This document shows positions 7,159 to 16,187 of a stretch of DNA of 64,000 bases, piece after piece. The notes beneath the pieces are model-generated. The model had not been told where the DNA came from, searched no databases, and worked only from the letters and a program-made list of their open reading frames with translations. This DNA comes from a bacterium (GTDB lineage Bacteria; Thermotogota; Thermotogae; Mesoaciditogales; Mesoaciditogaceae). Every line of letters starts with the position of its first letter. Position 1 is the first letter of the stretch. The stretch lies in assembly GCA_021800445.1 (NCBI GenBank), contig JAJYYZ010000004.1, forward strand, positions 16,906 through 80,905, in the 5' to 3' direction. The position numbers and the translations under genes are program-made.

Positions 7159-9021
7159 ATGAATTCACTTTTGGCACTTTTAATAGTTCCCGTAATAGGT
7201 AGCGCTGCTGCTGCCGTACTTCAGAGGTATAGACTTGTCGAAAGGCTCATAACCTTCTTGACCTTTTCTGTGACCTTTCTCTTCCTTTTTGAAATAAAGA
7301 TCGGGGATATTTTAACATGGCATCTCGATTTTCTCGGTAAAAATCTGGAGATGGGCCTTCAGATAACACCTCTGTCGATTTTCATGCTTTACATGACGAT
7401 CGCTTTCGGAATCGTTTTGACATTCTACAACCTTTCAGAAAGATCGAAGATGAAAGGTTTCCTGCTTTTGTTAACTTTAGCGGCAAGTAACTGGATCTTC
7501 ATGTCAACCGATCTGATCGGTTTCTTCTTTGCATGGGAATTGATGGGGTGGTCATCTATTTTGATGATCTTTGGGGGAAAACGCGAAGAGGAATCAAGAC
7601 ACGGCGCGCTTTATTACGCGATGATGAGCATCGGCGGATCTTATTCGATGCTTATAGGAATCTTTTTGCTTTCAAATCTCACGGGCACATTTTCAATTCA
7701 GTCAAACGTATCATACCTTACGTTAATTCTTGGCCTTCATCCATGGTGGGTGTTGGGAATAGTTTCTCTTTTCTTTGTTGCCTTCATGGTAAAATCCGGT
7801 ATTTTCCCGTTTCACACATGGGTTCCCCACACCTACGGTGAGGCGCCGGATGGATTTGTGCCGTATCTTTCTTCCGTGATGAGCAAGTACGGAGTTTACG
7901 GTTTTTTGATCTTTTTGCCTTTAACGTCAGGCGCGCATGTGCCCTCAGTTTTGGGACTCGCATGGCCAAATTACGTGCTTTTGTGGTTTGGATCGGTTAC
8001 GGCCGTTGCGGGAAGTGTGCTGGCTTTCATGCAGGATGACGTCAAAAAACTTTTTGCGTATTCTTCTTTTAGCAATTTGGGCTTTATTCTTGCCGCGATA
8101 GCGCTCTTTACCCCGATAGGCTTGACTGCTGGGATGTTTCACGCCTTTAACCATTTGCTTTTCAACGGTGCGATCTTCATAACGGTTATAGCGGTGATAT
8201 CAAAAGTTGGAACGACGCGCATGAGTGAAATGGGAGGAATCTGGCAAAAGATGCCGCTTACCTTTTTGACTTTCTTTGTTGGTATAGCGGCGGCAGCGGG
8301 AATTCCGCCTTTTGCAGGTTTTGGATCGAAATGGATGATCTTTCAGGCTATGATAAGTCACGGTCTCATCTTTGCCACGGTTTTGCTCTTCTTTGCCTCC
8401 ATAGCGTCTTTTCTTTATCTGATGCGCGCATTTCACGCCATCTTTCTCGGCCAACTCTCTCACAAATACGATAACGTAAAAGAAGTTTCGGCAATAGGAA
8501 AGATCACGGAAGTATTCTTGCTTGGTGCTTTGATCTTTTTTGGGATTTTACCGGGGTTCGTTCTTGATCCTATAAACTCAATAGTTAATTCTTTCGGTCT
8601 CAAGCCACTTCCTACATCGGGATACGAGTACATAAACGGTTTCTTCTCTTCGATAAACATGGTCTCGATCTTCATCGTCGTGATAGTTACCTTCATCTTT
8701 GGGTTTGCACTTTTTGCCGTTGTGGCGAAGCACAAAAAGGTCCCACAGGAAGACAATTACACGGCCGGACAGATTCCTCAAGACTGGAATTTAACGCCCG
8801 AGATGTACCAGTTCAGTTATGATTTTTACGAACCTATGGACAAAGAACTGGCGCCATTCTTAAAGGTAAAGATAGATGGTTTCTTCAAAGGATTTGGTGA
8901 GTCCGTCGAATACATAGGCGAAGCCATTAAAGAGATCTTTACGGGCAACGTTCAGATATACACCTATCTTGCGGTAGGTGGTCTTGTGATCTTCGTCATA
9001 GCGGGGTGGGTTGTATGGTGA
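7159..9021 (+). CDS. Second NuoL/MrpA-D-like antiporter subunit (MBX-type H')
   Basis: A 620-residue protein with about 15 membrane helices. It shows the antiporter-family motifs FFAWELMGWSSILM (helix-5 glutamate), KSGIFPFHTWVPHTYGEAP (lysine and amphipathic region), and MQDDVKKLFAYSSFSNLG. The C-terminal 120 residues add a long, mostly soluble lateral segment followed by a last helix, as in NuoL-type subunits. I start at ATG 7159 after AGAGGTGAT; an upstream TTG at 7144 lies inside the previous gene's stop. Having two NuoL/M/N-type subunits is a trait of MBX rather than MBH complexes (family knowledge). Confidence 0.88.
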   Translation: MNSLLALLIVPVIGSAAAAVLQRYRLVERLITFLTFSVTFLFLFEIKIGDILTWHLDFLGKNLEMGLQITPLSIFMLYMTIAFGIVLTFYNLSERSKMKGFLLLLTLAASNWIFMSTDLIGFFFAWELMGWSSILMIFGGKREEESRHGALYYAMMSIGGSYSMLIGIFLLSNLTGTFSIQSNVSYLTLILGLHPWWVLGIVSLFFVAFMVKSGIFPFHTWVPHTYGEAPDGFVPYLSSVMSKYGVYGFLIFLPLTSGAHVPSVLGLAWPNYVLLWFGSVTAVAGSVLAFMQDDVKKLFAYSSFSNLGFILAAIALFTPIGLTAGMFHAFNHLLFNGAIFITVIAVISKVGTTRMSEMGGIWQKMPLTFLTFFVGIAAAAGIPPFAGFGSKWMIFQAMISHGLIFATVLLFFASIASFLYLMRAFHAIFLGQLSHKYDNVKEVSAIGKITEVFLLGALIFFGILPGFVLDPINSIVNSFGLKPLPTSGYEYINGFFSSINMVSIFIVVIVTFIFGFALFAVVAKHKKVPQEDNYTAGQIPQDWNLTPEMYQFSYDFYEPMDKELAPFLKVKIDGFFKGFGESVEYIGEAIKEIFTGNVQIYTYLAVGGLVIFVIAGWVVW

Positions 9022-9938
9022 TTGTTGAATTTTTGATAAAACTTTCTCAAGGTTTCGGAATAGGGGCATTGGCACTTGCAACGGGATTGCTTTTTGGAGG
9101 AATAGGTAGAAAGATAATGGCGCGAATTCAAAGAAGATATGGCCCACCTTTTACTCAAAACTTCATGGATCTTTTCAAATTACTCTCAAAAGGATCGGTA
9201 AGCCACGGATGGGCATTTGATCTGGGTTTGGTGGCCGGCTTTGCGCCGATGCTTGCGGCATTGATGTTCTTGCCGATAGGACCTTTTACACTTTTGCCAT
9301 CCGATTCAAGTCTGATAATGATCGTCTACCTTATGATGATGGCATATCTCGGTATGGCGATGGGGGTTTTAGCGAGTGGAAACCCAAATTCTGCCATAGG
9401 CATGTCAAGGGCTTTGATGTTGATGGTCGGATACGAAGTGCCATTTGCCGCCGTTATCTTTTCGGTATACCTCTTTTCAAAGACGGGATATCTGACACAA
9501 ATTGTCACCCAGCAGGCCGGGGGCTTTATGAACTGGAATATAGTCAAAATGCCACTTGGCTTTTTGGCAACAGAAATAGCGCTTCAGGGTATGCTCGGAG
9601 AAAAGCCGTTTGATCAGGCCATAGCGCCCGCAGAAATCGCGTCCGGCCCTATGGTTGAACTTGGCGGAAAGTATCTTGGATTTGGCATGATCCAGCATTC
9701 GGTGGGCTTGTTTTTGGAAACCGGCATAGTCGTCGATCTCTTCTTGGGCGGCGCACCAAATTTCTGGATCTTCATCGCAAAACAATTCGTTTTGTATTTC
9801 ATAGTCATACTTGTAGACGCGATACTACCAAGGCTAAGAATTCATGAAGCTACAAGTTTCTTCTGGAAATTGCCTTTGTTTTTGGGCATTCTCCAGGCTG
9901 TGATAGTTATAATTCAGGGAGGCGTTTTGAATGTCTGA
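9015..9938 (+). CDS. NuoH/MbhM-like membrane anchor subunit
   Basis: About 307 residues with eight membrane helices, of the NuoH/HyfC/MbhM family. The family loops are seen in GPPFTQNFMDLFKLLSK (about 43-59), the acidic PAEIASGPMVELGGKY (about 206-221) and the last helices. This subunit links the peripheral redox arm to the ion-translocating arm. Start options are ATG 9015 or GTG 9018, both overlapping the preceding stop; GGGTGGG lies just upstream. Confidence 0.9.
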   Translation: MVIVEFLIKLSQGFGIGALALATGLLFGGIGRKIMARIQRRYGPPFTQNFMDLFKLLSKGSVSHGWAFDLGLVAGFAPMLAALMFLPIGPFTLLPSDSSLIMIVYLMMMAYLGMAMGVLASGNPNSAIGMSRALMLMVGYEVPFAAVIFSVYLFSKTGYLTQIVTQQAGGFMNWNIVKMPLGFLATEIALQGMLGEKPFDQAIAPAEIASGPMVELGGKYLGFGMIQHSVGLFLETGIVVDLFLGGAPNFWIFIAKQFVLYFIVILVDAILPRLRIHEATSFFWKLPLFLGILQAVIVIIQGGVLNV

Positions 9939-10476
9939 ATGGACAGAAATAGTCGATTATTTCAGAGGCAGATCGATGTGGATGCTCCACTATTGCACAG
10001 GCTGCGGCGCAATAGAACTGCCACCGACCATGACATCGAGATGGGACATGGAAAGGTTCGGAATAACTCCCATGGCCACGCCTCGTCAGGCCGATATATT
10101 GCTCATAACAGGATATCTTGCCATAAAAACTTTAAAAAGGGTCATCTACACCTACGAGCAGATGCAGGCGCCAAAGTGGGTTTTAGGCTTTGGTTCGTGT
10201 ACGATAAACGGTGGAATTTACTGGGACTCTTACAACGTCATAGAAAGACTCGACAAATACATACCGGTTGACATATACATAGCGGGCTGCATGCCGAGAC
10301 CGGAGGCCATTTTGGATGCTTTCGTCAAACTCAAGGAAATGGTCCAGATGGGAGAGGCTAAAGGCTACGAAAAGTACGTCAAAAATTACGACTGGTATAA
10401 GGCCAATCAAGACAAAGTTTTGAAAAGGACATCGCCGGTTTTGAAAGAGATCGAGAAGGTGACCAAAATTGGCTGA
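9931..10476 (+). CDS. NuoB/MbhJ-like iron-sulfur subunit
   Basis: A 181-residue protein of the NiFe-hydrogenase small-subunit/NuoB family. Four cysteines for one [4Fe-4S] cluster are present: C22 and C25 (CTGCGAIE), C90 (GSCTINGG) and C120 (GCMPRPE). The cluster is the proximal one next to the NuoD-like active-site subunit. The C-terminal 40 residues are charged and helical. The ATG is preceded by GGGAGG and overlaps the previous gene by 8 nt. Confidence 0.93.
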   Translation: MSEWTEIVDYFRGRSMWMLHYCTGCGAIELPPTMTSRWDMERFGITPMATPRQADILLITGYLAIKTLKRVIYTYEQMQAPKWVLGFGSCTINGGIYWDSYNVIERLDKYIPVDIYIAGCMPRPEAILDAFVKLKEMVQMGEAKGYEKYVKNYDWYKANQDKVLKRTSPVLKEIEKVTKIG

Positions 10477-10966
10477 TATCCTTGATGAGATAAAGTCGAT
10501 GGATCTCAAGGCGTCATGGCTTGGCGACTGGGAGTTCGAGGTTTTGACTCCAAGAGATAGACTCGCCTCAATACTTTCATACCTTAAGTCGAAAGGATTC
10601 AAAGCCTTCATGGGTTTATCCTGCGTCGACTGGATAGAGGAGGGAAATTTTGAACTTGTCTACATACTTCAATCTTACGATCTGGCGCTTGAAGCCATCG
10701 TGAAAACGAAGATCCCGCGTCAGAGGCCGGTTATCGAATCGATGGGCACGATCTGGAAACTGTGCGAGGTTTACGAAAGGGAAATGCATGAATTTTTCGG
10801 CATAGAATTCACGGGAAATCCCAACCTAAAGCCATTCTTTTTGGAAAACTGGCTCGACATACCGCCTTTGAGAAAGGATTTCGATACGCTTGCTTTCTCC
10901 GAGGAACTTTTTGAATTCAAGGAGGATGAAACTCATGGAATTGAATCCCCTAAAAGAATCGAATGA
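10469..10966 (+). CDS. NuoC/MbhK-like subunit
   Basis: A 165-residue soluble protein of the NuoC (30 kDa) family. The C-terminal motif CEVYEREMHEFFGIEFTGNP followed by PLRKDF (about 90-135) is diagnostic. The start is TTG at 10469, seven bases after AAGGTGA, overlapping nuoB by 8 nt. It has no cofactor of its own and supports the NuoB/NuoD pair. Its end overlaps the NuoD-like gene by 32 nt. Confidence 0.9.
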   Translation: MADILDEIKSMDLKASWLGDWEFEVLTPRDRLASILSYLKSKGFKAFMGLSCVDWIEEGNFELVYILQSYDLALEAIVKTKIPRQRPVIESMGTIWKLCEVYEREMHEFFGIEFTGNPNLKPFFLENWLDIPPLRKDFDTLAFSEELFEFKEDETHGIESPKRIE

Positions 10967-12065
10967 TTACAAATATTACGAACTTTTCATAGGGCCGAAC
11001 CATCCCGGAATAGAGGGAAACTTTTCATACGTGTTGAAGATGAAGGGGCACAGCGTCGAAGAAGTGACGCCCGATCCCGGATTGTTGCACAGAGGATTCG
11101 AGAAGTTGATGGAAAGAAGGTTATGGACCCAAAATCTTGCTTTAATTCCGCGAATATGCGTGCCGGAGCCGGATATCAACGAAGTTGCCTACTGTCTTGG
11201 AGTCGAGCACATGATGGGCATAGAAGTGCCAAAACGTGCGCAATACATAAGGGTTATCGTTTTGGAACTTGCAAGGATGGCATCTTTTCTCTTCGGCATG
11301 AGCGGCCTCGGAGGCACAACCGGTCATTACACCTCTGTCCAGTGGCTTATTGGCGACAGAGACTACATCCTCGATCTTTTCGAATGGCTTACAGGCGCGA
11401 GAGTTTATCACATATACCAGTATCCCGGCGGTGTTAAAAATGATCTGCCAGATGGATGGCTCGATAAACTTTCTGATTTTCTCGATTATCTCGAGAAGAG
11501 ATTGCCAGAATACGATAAATTCATCTTTCAAAACCCGATAATCCAGAAAAGGACGGTAGGACTTGGATACATCCCCGCCGAGGATGCGATAGAAAATGGA
11601 CTCACAGGTCCGAATCTTCGTGCATCGGGCGTGATGTACGATATAAGGAAGGCCCAGCCTTATCTGGTCTACAACGAAGTGGACTTCGAGATTCCAAAGA
11701 CCGGAGACGGAGACGCATTCTCGAGGGTATTGCAAAGAAGGCTTGAACTTTCCGAATCGATAAAGATATTAAGGCAGTGTATAAAGCAAATACCTCAAGG
11801 CCCTCACAGGACAAAAGTTCCAAATCCATTCCAGTTTCGGGTGCCAAAGGGGTCGTACTACTCCAAAGTCGAAAGTTCAAGAGGGGAGTTTGGCTACTAC
11901 ATAGTCTCGGATGGCGACGTCAAGCCTTACAGGGTCTACGTGAGAGGTCCATCTTACTCGATAGGACTTTATTACGCGACAAAAGCGCTTGTCGGAATGA
12001 GGATAGAAGATGTTCCGGTCTGGATTCACACGACGGACATGTGCCCGCCGGATTTTGACAGGTAG
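10935..12065 (+). CDS. NuoD/MBX-type large subunit with only two of four NiFe cysteines
   Basis: A 376-residue protein of the NiFe-hydrogenase large subunit/NuoD family. The two metal-binding motifs are incomplete: the N-terminal one reads R-I-C75-V-P-E78 and the C-terminal one D-M-C370-P-P-D373-F-D-R, so the second cysteine of each CxxC is replaced by an acid. Without four cysteines a NiFe(CN)2CO centre is not expected, which argues against hydrogen evolution and for an MBX/MBS-like or ferredoxin:acceptor role. The start is ATG 10935 with GGAGG nine bases upstream; ATG 10926 lies inside the ribosome site. It overlaps nuoC by 32 nt. Confidence 0.88.
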   Translation: MELNPLKESNDYKYYELFIGPNHPGIEGNFSYVLKMKGHSVEEVTPDPGLLHRGFEKLMERRLWTQNLALIPRICVPEPDINEVAYCLGVEHMMGIEVPKRAQYIRVIVLELARMASFLFGMSGLGGTTGHYTSVQWLIGDRDYILDLFEWLTGARVYHIYQYPGGVKNDLPDGWLDKLSDFLDYLEKRLPEYDKFIFQNPIIQKRTVGLGYIPAEDAIENGLTGPNLRASGVMYDIRKAQPYLVYNEVDFEIPKTGDGDAFSRVLQRRLELSESIKILRQCIKQIPQGPHRTKVPNPFQFRVPKGSYYSKVESSRGEFGYYIVSDGDVKPYRVYVRGPSYSIGLYYATKALVGMRIEDVPVWIHTTDMCPPDFDR

Positions 12066-12074
12066 GTGAATGAG

Positions 12075-13934
12075 ATGGGCAGTCAGGATATCGAAAAAAA
12101 GAATGGATTTGCGCCAATCGTTGGCCTTAAATATCTTTTCAAAAAGCCACATACCGTAAGATATCCAAAAGAGGATCTCGAAGTCTTTCCAATTTCGGGA
12201 AATTCTCCGAATTACCGTGGCTTTCACACGAATGATCTTGAAAAATGCATAGGCTGCGGTAACTGCGCGAGAATATGCCCAACCGATGCCGTGACTATGG
12301 TTGAATCCGGCGATGTTAAGGTGGCAAACAAATTTGCAAAAATTGTAAGGCCCGTTTTTGACTATGGAAGATGCTGCTTTTGTGCCCAATGTGTGGATGT
12401 ATGCCCAACCGGATCTTTGCAGATGTCGAGAGATTACATACATTCTTTTCATCCAGATCTTTCTGTACCCGTTGCGGATGAACCCGAAATTGTTTCAAAA
12501 GATTTCATATGGCGAGCGGACAAGAAACGTTCTGAAAATCCGGGTTACGTAAGAAATGAATCGAATAAATTCGATAAAGTCATAAATTTTGAAAGGATAG
12601 AGCCCAAAAAGACCGATCCGGACAAAAGAAAGATCTCATTTTCTAAATACGTCCAGATATATTCAAAAGCGGAAGCATCCAAGGAAGCCTCAAGATGTCT
12701 TGGATGCGGTGTGTGCGTTGAGGCCTGTCCGAATGAACTTCATATTCCCGAATACATAAACGCGATATCAAAACAAAACCCGGAGGAATCTTTGGAATGG
12801 ATATACAAAAGAAATCCATTGCCTCTTATCTGTGGTGAGGTTTGCACGCATCAATGCGAAGAGGCATGCGTCGTCGGAATTCAGGGCGAACCTCTTGCCA
12901 TAAGGTGGCTTAAAACATTTTCGGCATCCAATGTGGACGATTATCTCAAGACGTCGAAGATAACCCTGCCCAAATTCAACGGCAAAAAGTTGGCTGCCAT
13001 AGGAGGAGGTCCTGCATCTTTGGCCTTTGGTTACTACGCAAGATTGCTCGGATACGATGTTACAATATACGAGGCCGAAGAAAAGTTGGGCGGTGCGCTG
13101 ATGTGGGGCATACCCGTATACAGACTTCCCAAAGACGAGATGATGAAAGATATAAACGCCATCCTTTCGACGGGAATAAATGTACGCCTGAAGACAAAGG
13201 TTGGAAAAGACGTTAAATTCGAAGATTTGATGAATTCCTGTGATGCCGTCTTCGTTGGCGTCGGGAATTCAAAACCGATGACGCTCAAGATAAAGGGCGA
13301 AGAACTCGAGGGGGTAATGCAGGGACTTACCTTCATGCATATGGTAAATGACGGATCTTTAAAGGACCTCAAAGGCAAAAAAATTGTCGTGGTCGGTGGC
13401 GGAAATGTTGCCATGGACGTTGCAAGATCGTCTGTAAGGCTCGGTGCCGACGTGACTATCGTGTACAGAAGAAGAATAGAGGATATGCCGGCCGATCCGG
13501 AAGAGATCGAGGATGCACGTGAAGAAGGTGTTAAAATAGTCGAGATGGGTGTGCCCGCCGAAATAAAAGGAGAAAAATCGGCACAAGCATTCGAATACGC
13601 CGTTGCATCTCTTGTCAAGGATCCATCCGGCGGAAGGCCTAAGCCGGTTGTAGACGAAAAATCACCACATGTCACACTTTCGGTCGATTACGTTATCGCC
13701 GCAATAGGACAGACGCCTTCGATAGATTTTATACCGACGGATATCCAGCAAAAGATAGGATTTGATGGAAGGTTTGTTCCGGTAGACGAGTATGGTCGCA
13801 CAAAGTTCAAGGGTCTCTTTTGCGGTGGGGACGCTTCGAATTCAAGACAGGACATAATAAGTGCCATAGGATCCGGAATGAGAGCAACAAAAGGAGTGGA
13901 ATTGTATTTGGCGAAGGAGGAAAGAAATGTTTGA
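12075..13934 (+). CDS. Fusion of NuoI-like ferredoxin with NfnB/GltD-type flavoprotein
   Basis: About 619 residues in three parts (numbers from GTG 12066). Residues 1-140 are a NuoI/MbhN-like domain with two [4Fe-4S] motifs, CIGCGNCARICP (61-72) and CCFCAQCVDVCP (103-114). Residues 195-290 are the GltD-type iron-sulfur domain with CLGCGVCVEACP (211-222) and the C256/C260/C264/C268 set. Residues 308-622 hold the FAD site (AIGGGPASLAF, about 311) and the NAD(P) site (VVGGGNVAMDVARS, about 440), ending with GGDASNSRQDIISA. The fusion puts an NAD(P)-reactive flavoprotein on the quinone-oxidoreductase-like arm, so electrons can pass between ferredoxin, the NuoB/D module and NAD(P). ATG 12075 is the better start; GTG 12066 directly follows the NuoD stop. 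Confidence 0.87.
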   Translation: MGSQDIEKKNGFAPIVGLKYLFKKPHTVRYPKEDLEVFPISGNSPNYRGFHTNDLEKCIGCGNCARICPTDAVTMVESGDVKVANKFAKIVRPVFDYGRCCFCAQCVDVCPTGSLQMSRDYIHSFHPDLSVPVADEPEIVSKDFIWRADKKRSENPGYVRNESNKFDKVINFERIEPKKTDPDKRKISFSKYVQIYSKAEASKEASRCLGCGVCVEACPNELHIPEYINAISKQNPEESLEWIYKRNPLPLICGEVCTHQCEEACVVGIQGEPLAIRWLKTFSASNVDDYLKTSKITLPKFNGKKLAAIGGGPASLAFGYYARLLGYDVTIYEAEEKLGGALMWGIPVYRLPKDEMMKDINAILSTGINVRLKTKVGKDVKFEDLMNSCDAVFVGVGNSKPMTLKIKGEELEGVMQGLTFMHMVNDGSLKDLKGKKIVVVGGGNVAMDVARSSVRLGADVTIVYRRRIEDMPADPEEIEDAREEGVKIVEMGVPAEIKGEKSAQAFEYAVASLVKDPSGGRPKPVVDEKSPHVTLSVDYVIAAIGQTPSIDFIPTDIQQKIGFDGRFVPVDEYGRTKFKGLFCGGDASNSRQDIISAIGSGMRATKGVELYLAKEERNV

Positions 13935-14772
13935 GATAACATCCAAAGAAAAAATTGCCGCCAAAGAATACGAGATATGGGTCAAAGCACCTCAGGTGGC
14001 ATCACATGCAAAACCAGGCCAGTTCGTCGTCATAAGAACATCTCACAATGGAGAAAGAATTCCTCTTACAATCGCGGATTTTAACGTTGAAAAAGGTGAA
14101 ATAAGACTTATTTTTCAGGCCGTAGGAAAGACGACTTACGAAATGGCCACAATGAAAGTTGGAGACTCATTGCAAGATATCGCCGGTCCTTTAGGCCGTC
14201 CAAGTGAGATAAAAAAGTACGGAACGGTGCTTATGATAGGCGGAGGCGTTGGAATAGCGGCGATTTTACCGATTTTGAAAACGCTGAAAGATGCCGGTAA
14301 CAAAGTAATAACCATTTTGGGTGGAAGGTCTGCAGATCTTGTGATATTAAAAGATGAATGTGAAAAACATTCAGATGAATTGATCGTCACAACAGATGAT
14401 GGTTCAATGGGTATGAAAGGCGTCGTCACAGACGGAATGAAAGTACTTGCCAAAAGAGGAGAAAAAATAGATCATGCCTGGTCAATAGGCCCTACCGTGA
14501 TGATGAAATTTTCCGCTTACACGGCAAAAGATCTTGGCATTCCAATCTTTGTTTCTTTAAATCCAATAATGGTGGATGGTACGGGCATGTGCGGTGCATG
14601 CAGGGTGACGGTGGGCAAAAACATAAGGTTTGCCTGCGTTGACGGGCCTGAATTCGATGGGTACGAAGTTAACTGGGATGAAGTTATGAACAGGCTCAGA
14701 CAATACAAAGATCAGGAAAAAATTTCTTTGGAAAATTACATGGCAAAGGTTGGTGATCTTTCATGGCTGTGA
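13927..14772 (+). CDS. nfnA: NfnA: ferredoxin:NADP oxidoreductase alpha subunit
   Basis: A 281-residue FNR-like flavoprotein of the NfnA/SudB/PyrK-like group. An FAD-binding barrel (about 1-95) with RIPLTIAD is followed by an NAD-binding domain starting at MIGGGVGIAAILP (103-115). A C-terminal [2Fe-2S] site has C222, C225 and C237 with D218, which matches the unusual three-Cys-one-Asp ligation known for Nfn. Together with NfnB it would catalyse bifurcating transfer between NADPH, NAD+ and ferredoxin. The ATG is preceded by GGAGG and overlaps the fusion gene by 8 nt. Confidence 0.9.
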   Translation: MFEITSKEKIAAKEYEIWVKAPQVASHAKPGQFVVIRTSHNGERIPLTIADFNVEKGEIRLIFQAVGKTTYEMATMKVGDSLQDIAGPLGRPSEIKKYGTVLMIGGGVGIAAILPILKTLKDAGNKVITILGGRSADLVILKDECEKHSDELIVTTDDGSMGMKGVVTDGMKVLAKRGEKIDHAWSIGPTVMMKFSAYTAKDLGIPIFVSLNPIMVDGTGMCGACRVTVGKNIRFACVDGPEFDGYEVNWDEVMNRLRQYKDQEKISLENYMAKVGDLSWL

Positions 14773-16178
14773 TAAAAATTTCCAACAACAAAACACCCAT
14801 AAAAGAACAAGATCCAAAAGTGCGCGCACACAATTTCAAAGAAGTTGTGCTCGGCTATTCTCTTGAAGAAGCCGTTGCCGAGGCAAATAGATGTTTGCAA
14901 TGCGTAAATCAACCATGCGTTGCTGGATGCCCGGTCAACATTGATATTCCCGGATTCATTCTTGCTTTAAAAAATAGGGATCTTACAAAATCTGCCGAAA
15001 TATTGAAAAGTTACAACAACCTGCCTGCCGTGTGCGGAAGAGTCTGTCCTCAGGAAAGTCAGTGCGAAGGAAGATGTACGGTTGGAAAGATGAAAGGCCA
15101 CGAGCCGGTCGCGATAGGAAAACTCGAAAGGTTTGTCTCCGACTGGGAAGCAAGTCAGGAAACGATCAACATTCCCGAAATTTCATCCAAAAAGTTGGGG
15201 AAGGTGGCCATAATAGGTGCAGGCCCCGCGGGTCTTACGGCGGCCGCGGATTTGGCCAAAATGGGATACGAGGTCAAAATTTTTGAGGCACTTCATGCCG
15301 CAGGCGGTGTTTTGATGTACGGCATACCAGAATTCCGTCTTCCAAAATCGATAGTTGAGAGAGAGATAAACTTCATAAAATCTCTCGGAGTCGAAATAGA
15401 CACAGATTCGATAGTCGGAAGAAGTATAACGATTTCGGAACTTAAAAATGATTTCGACGCGATCTTCATAGGAACTGGAGCCGGAACGCCGAGTTTTATG
15501 AATGTACCCGGTACAAACTTAAACGGTGTGTACTCGGCAAGCGAATTTTTGACGAGGATAAACCTGATGCATGCTTACGAATTCCCAGAAAGCGATACGC
15601 CTGTAAGATTGGGGAAACACGTCGTTGTCGTTGGGGCTGGGAACGTGGCGATGGACGCTTCAAGATCGGCGCTTCGACTTGGCGCTGAAAATGTCAAAAT
15701 CGTCTACAGAAGAAGTGAAGAGGAAATGCCTGCAAGAATAGAAGAATACCATCACGCCATAGAAGAAGGCATAGAGTTCCATTGGCTCACGAATCCGATA
15801 GAATACATCGGAGACGATAAAGGCAATCTTACGGCCGTAAAATGTATAAAGATGGAACTTGGAGCGCCGGATGCATCGGGAAGAAGAAGGCCTGTTCCGA
15901 TTCAAGGCAGTGAATTCACGATAGAAACAGATATGGTTGTGGAAGCGATAGGGCAAACTTCAAACAAAGTGCTCCTGAGCGCTTTTCCAGAACTCAAATT
16001 AACGCCTCACGGCTACATCGAGGCCGATCCAGAAACGGGTCAGACTTCAATCAAAGGTGTTTTTGCCGGAGGAGATATAGTAACCGGCGCGGCCACAGTC
16101 ATCCTTGCCATGGGTGCGGGCAAAAAATCGGCAATCGCGATAGATGAATACGTAAAATCAAAAAAGGTAGCGAGATAA
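14763..16178 (+). CDS. nfnB: NfnB: glutamate-synthase-small-subunit-like flavoprotein
   Basis: A 471-residue GltD-family protein. N-terminal cysteines for two [4Fe-4S] clusters lie in CLQCVNQPCVAGCP (about 45-58) and CGRVCPQESQCEGRC (about 89-103). FAD binding is at IIGAGPAGLTAAADL (about 150) and NADP binding at VVGAGNVAMDASRSAL (about 290), with the YRRSEEEMPAR loop after it; the end is GGDIVTGAATVILAMGAGKK. Directly following nfnA (10-nt overlap), it should form the NfnAB bifurcating transhydrogenase. It is the last gene of the operon; the stop lies 10 bp before a MITE-like repeat. Confidence 0.92.
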   Translation: MAVIKISNNKTPIKEQDPKVRAHNFKEVVLGYSLEEAVAEANRCLQCVNQPCVAGCPVNIDIPGFILALKNRDLTKSAEILKSYNNLPAVCGRVCPQESQCEGRCTVGKMKGHEPVAIGKLERFVSDWEASQETINIPEISSKKLGKVAIIGAGPAGLTAAADLAKMGYEVKIFEALHAAGGVLMYGIPEFRLPKSIVEREINFIKSLGVEIDTDSIVGRSITISELKNDFDAIFIGTGAGTPSFMNVPGTNLNGVYSASEFLTRINLMHAYEFPESDTPVRLGKHVVVVGAGNVAMDASRSALRLGAENVKIVYRRSEEEMPARIEEYHHAIEEGIEFHWLTNPIEYIGDDKGNLTAVKCIKMELGAPDASGRRRPVPIQGSEFTIETDMVVEAIGQTSNKVLLSAFPELKLTPHGYIEADPETGQTSIKGVFAGGDIVTGAATVILAMGAGKKSAIAIDEYVKSKKVAR

Positions 16179-16187
16179 GATTATGCA

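Noticed and set aside
11142..11735. A 197-codon minus-strand frame opposite the NuoD-like gene.
   Set aside because: Antisense to a well-supported gene in a tight operon; no start context and no recognisable motif.
10935..12065. Calling the operon an energy-converting NiFe hydrogenase (MBH).
   Set aside because: Two of the four nickel-iron cysteines are replaced by Glu and Asp, and there are two NuoL/M/N-type subunits, so MBX-type is the better description.
13034..13675. A 213-codon open frame on the minus strand opposite the NuoI-NfnB fusion.
   Set aside because: It is an antisense shadow of a strong coding frame, with no ribosome site and low-complexity Ser/Pro-rich translation.
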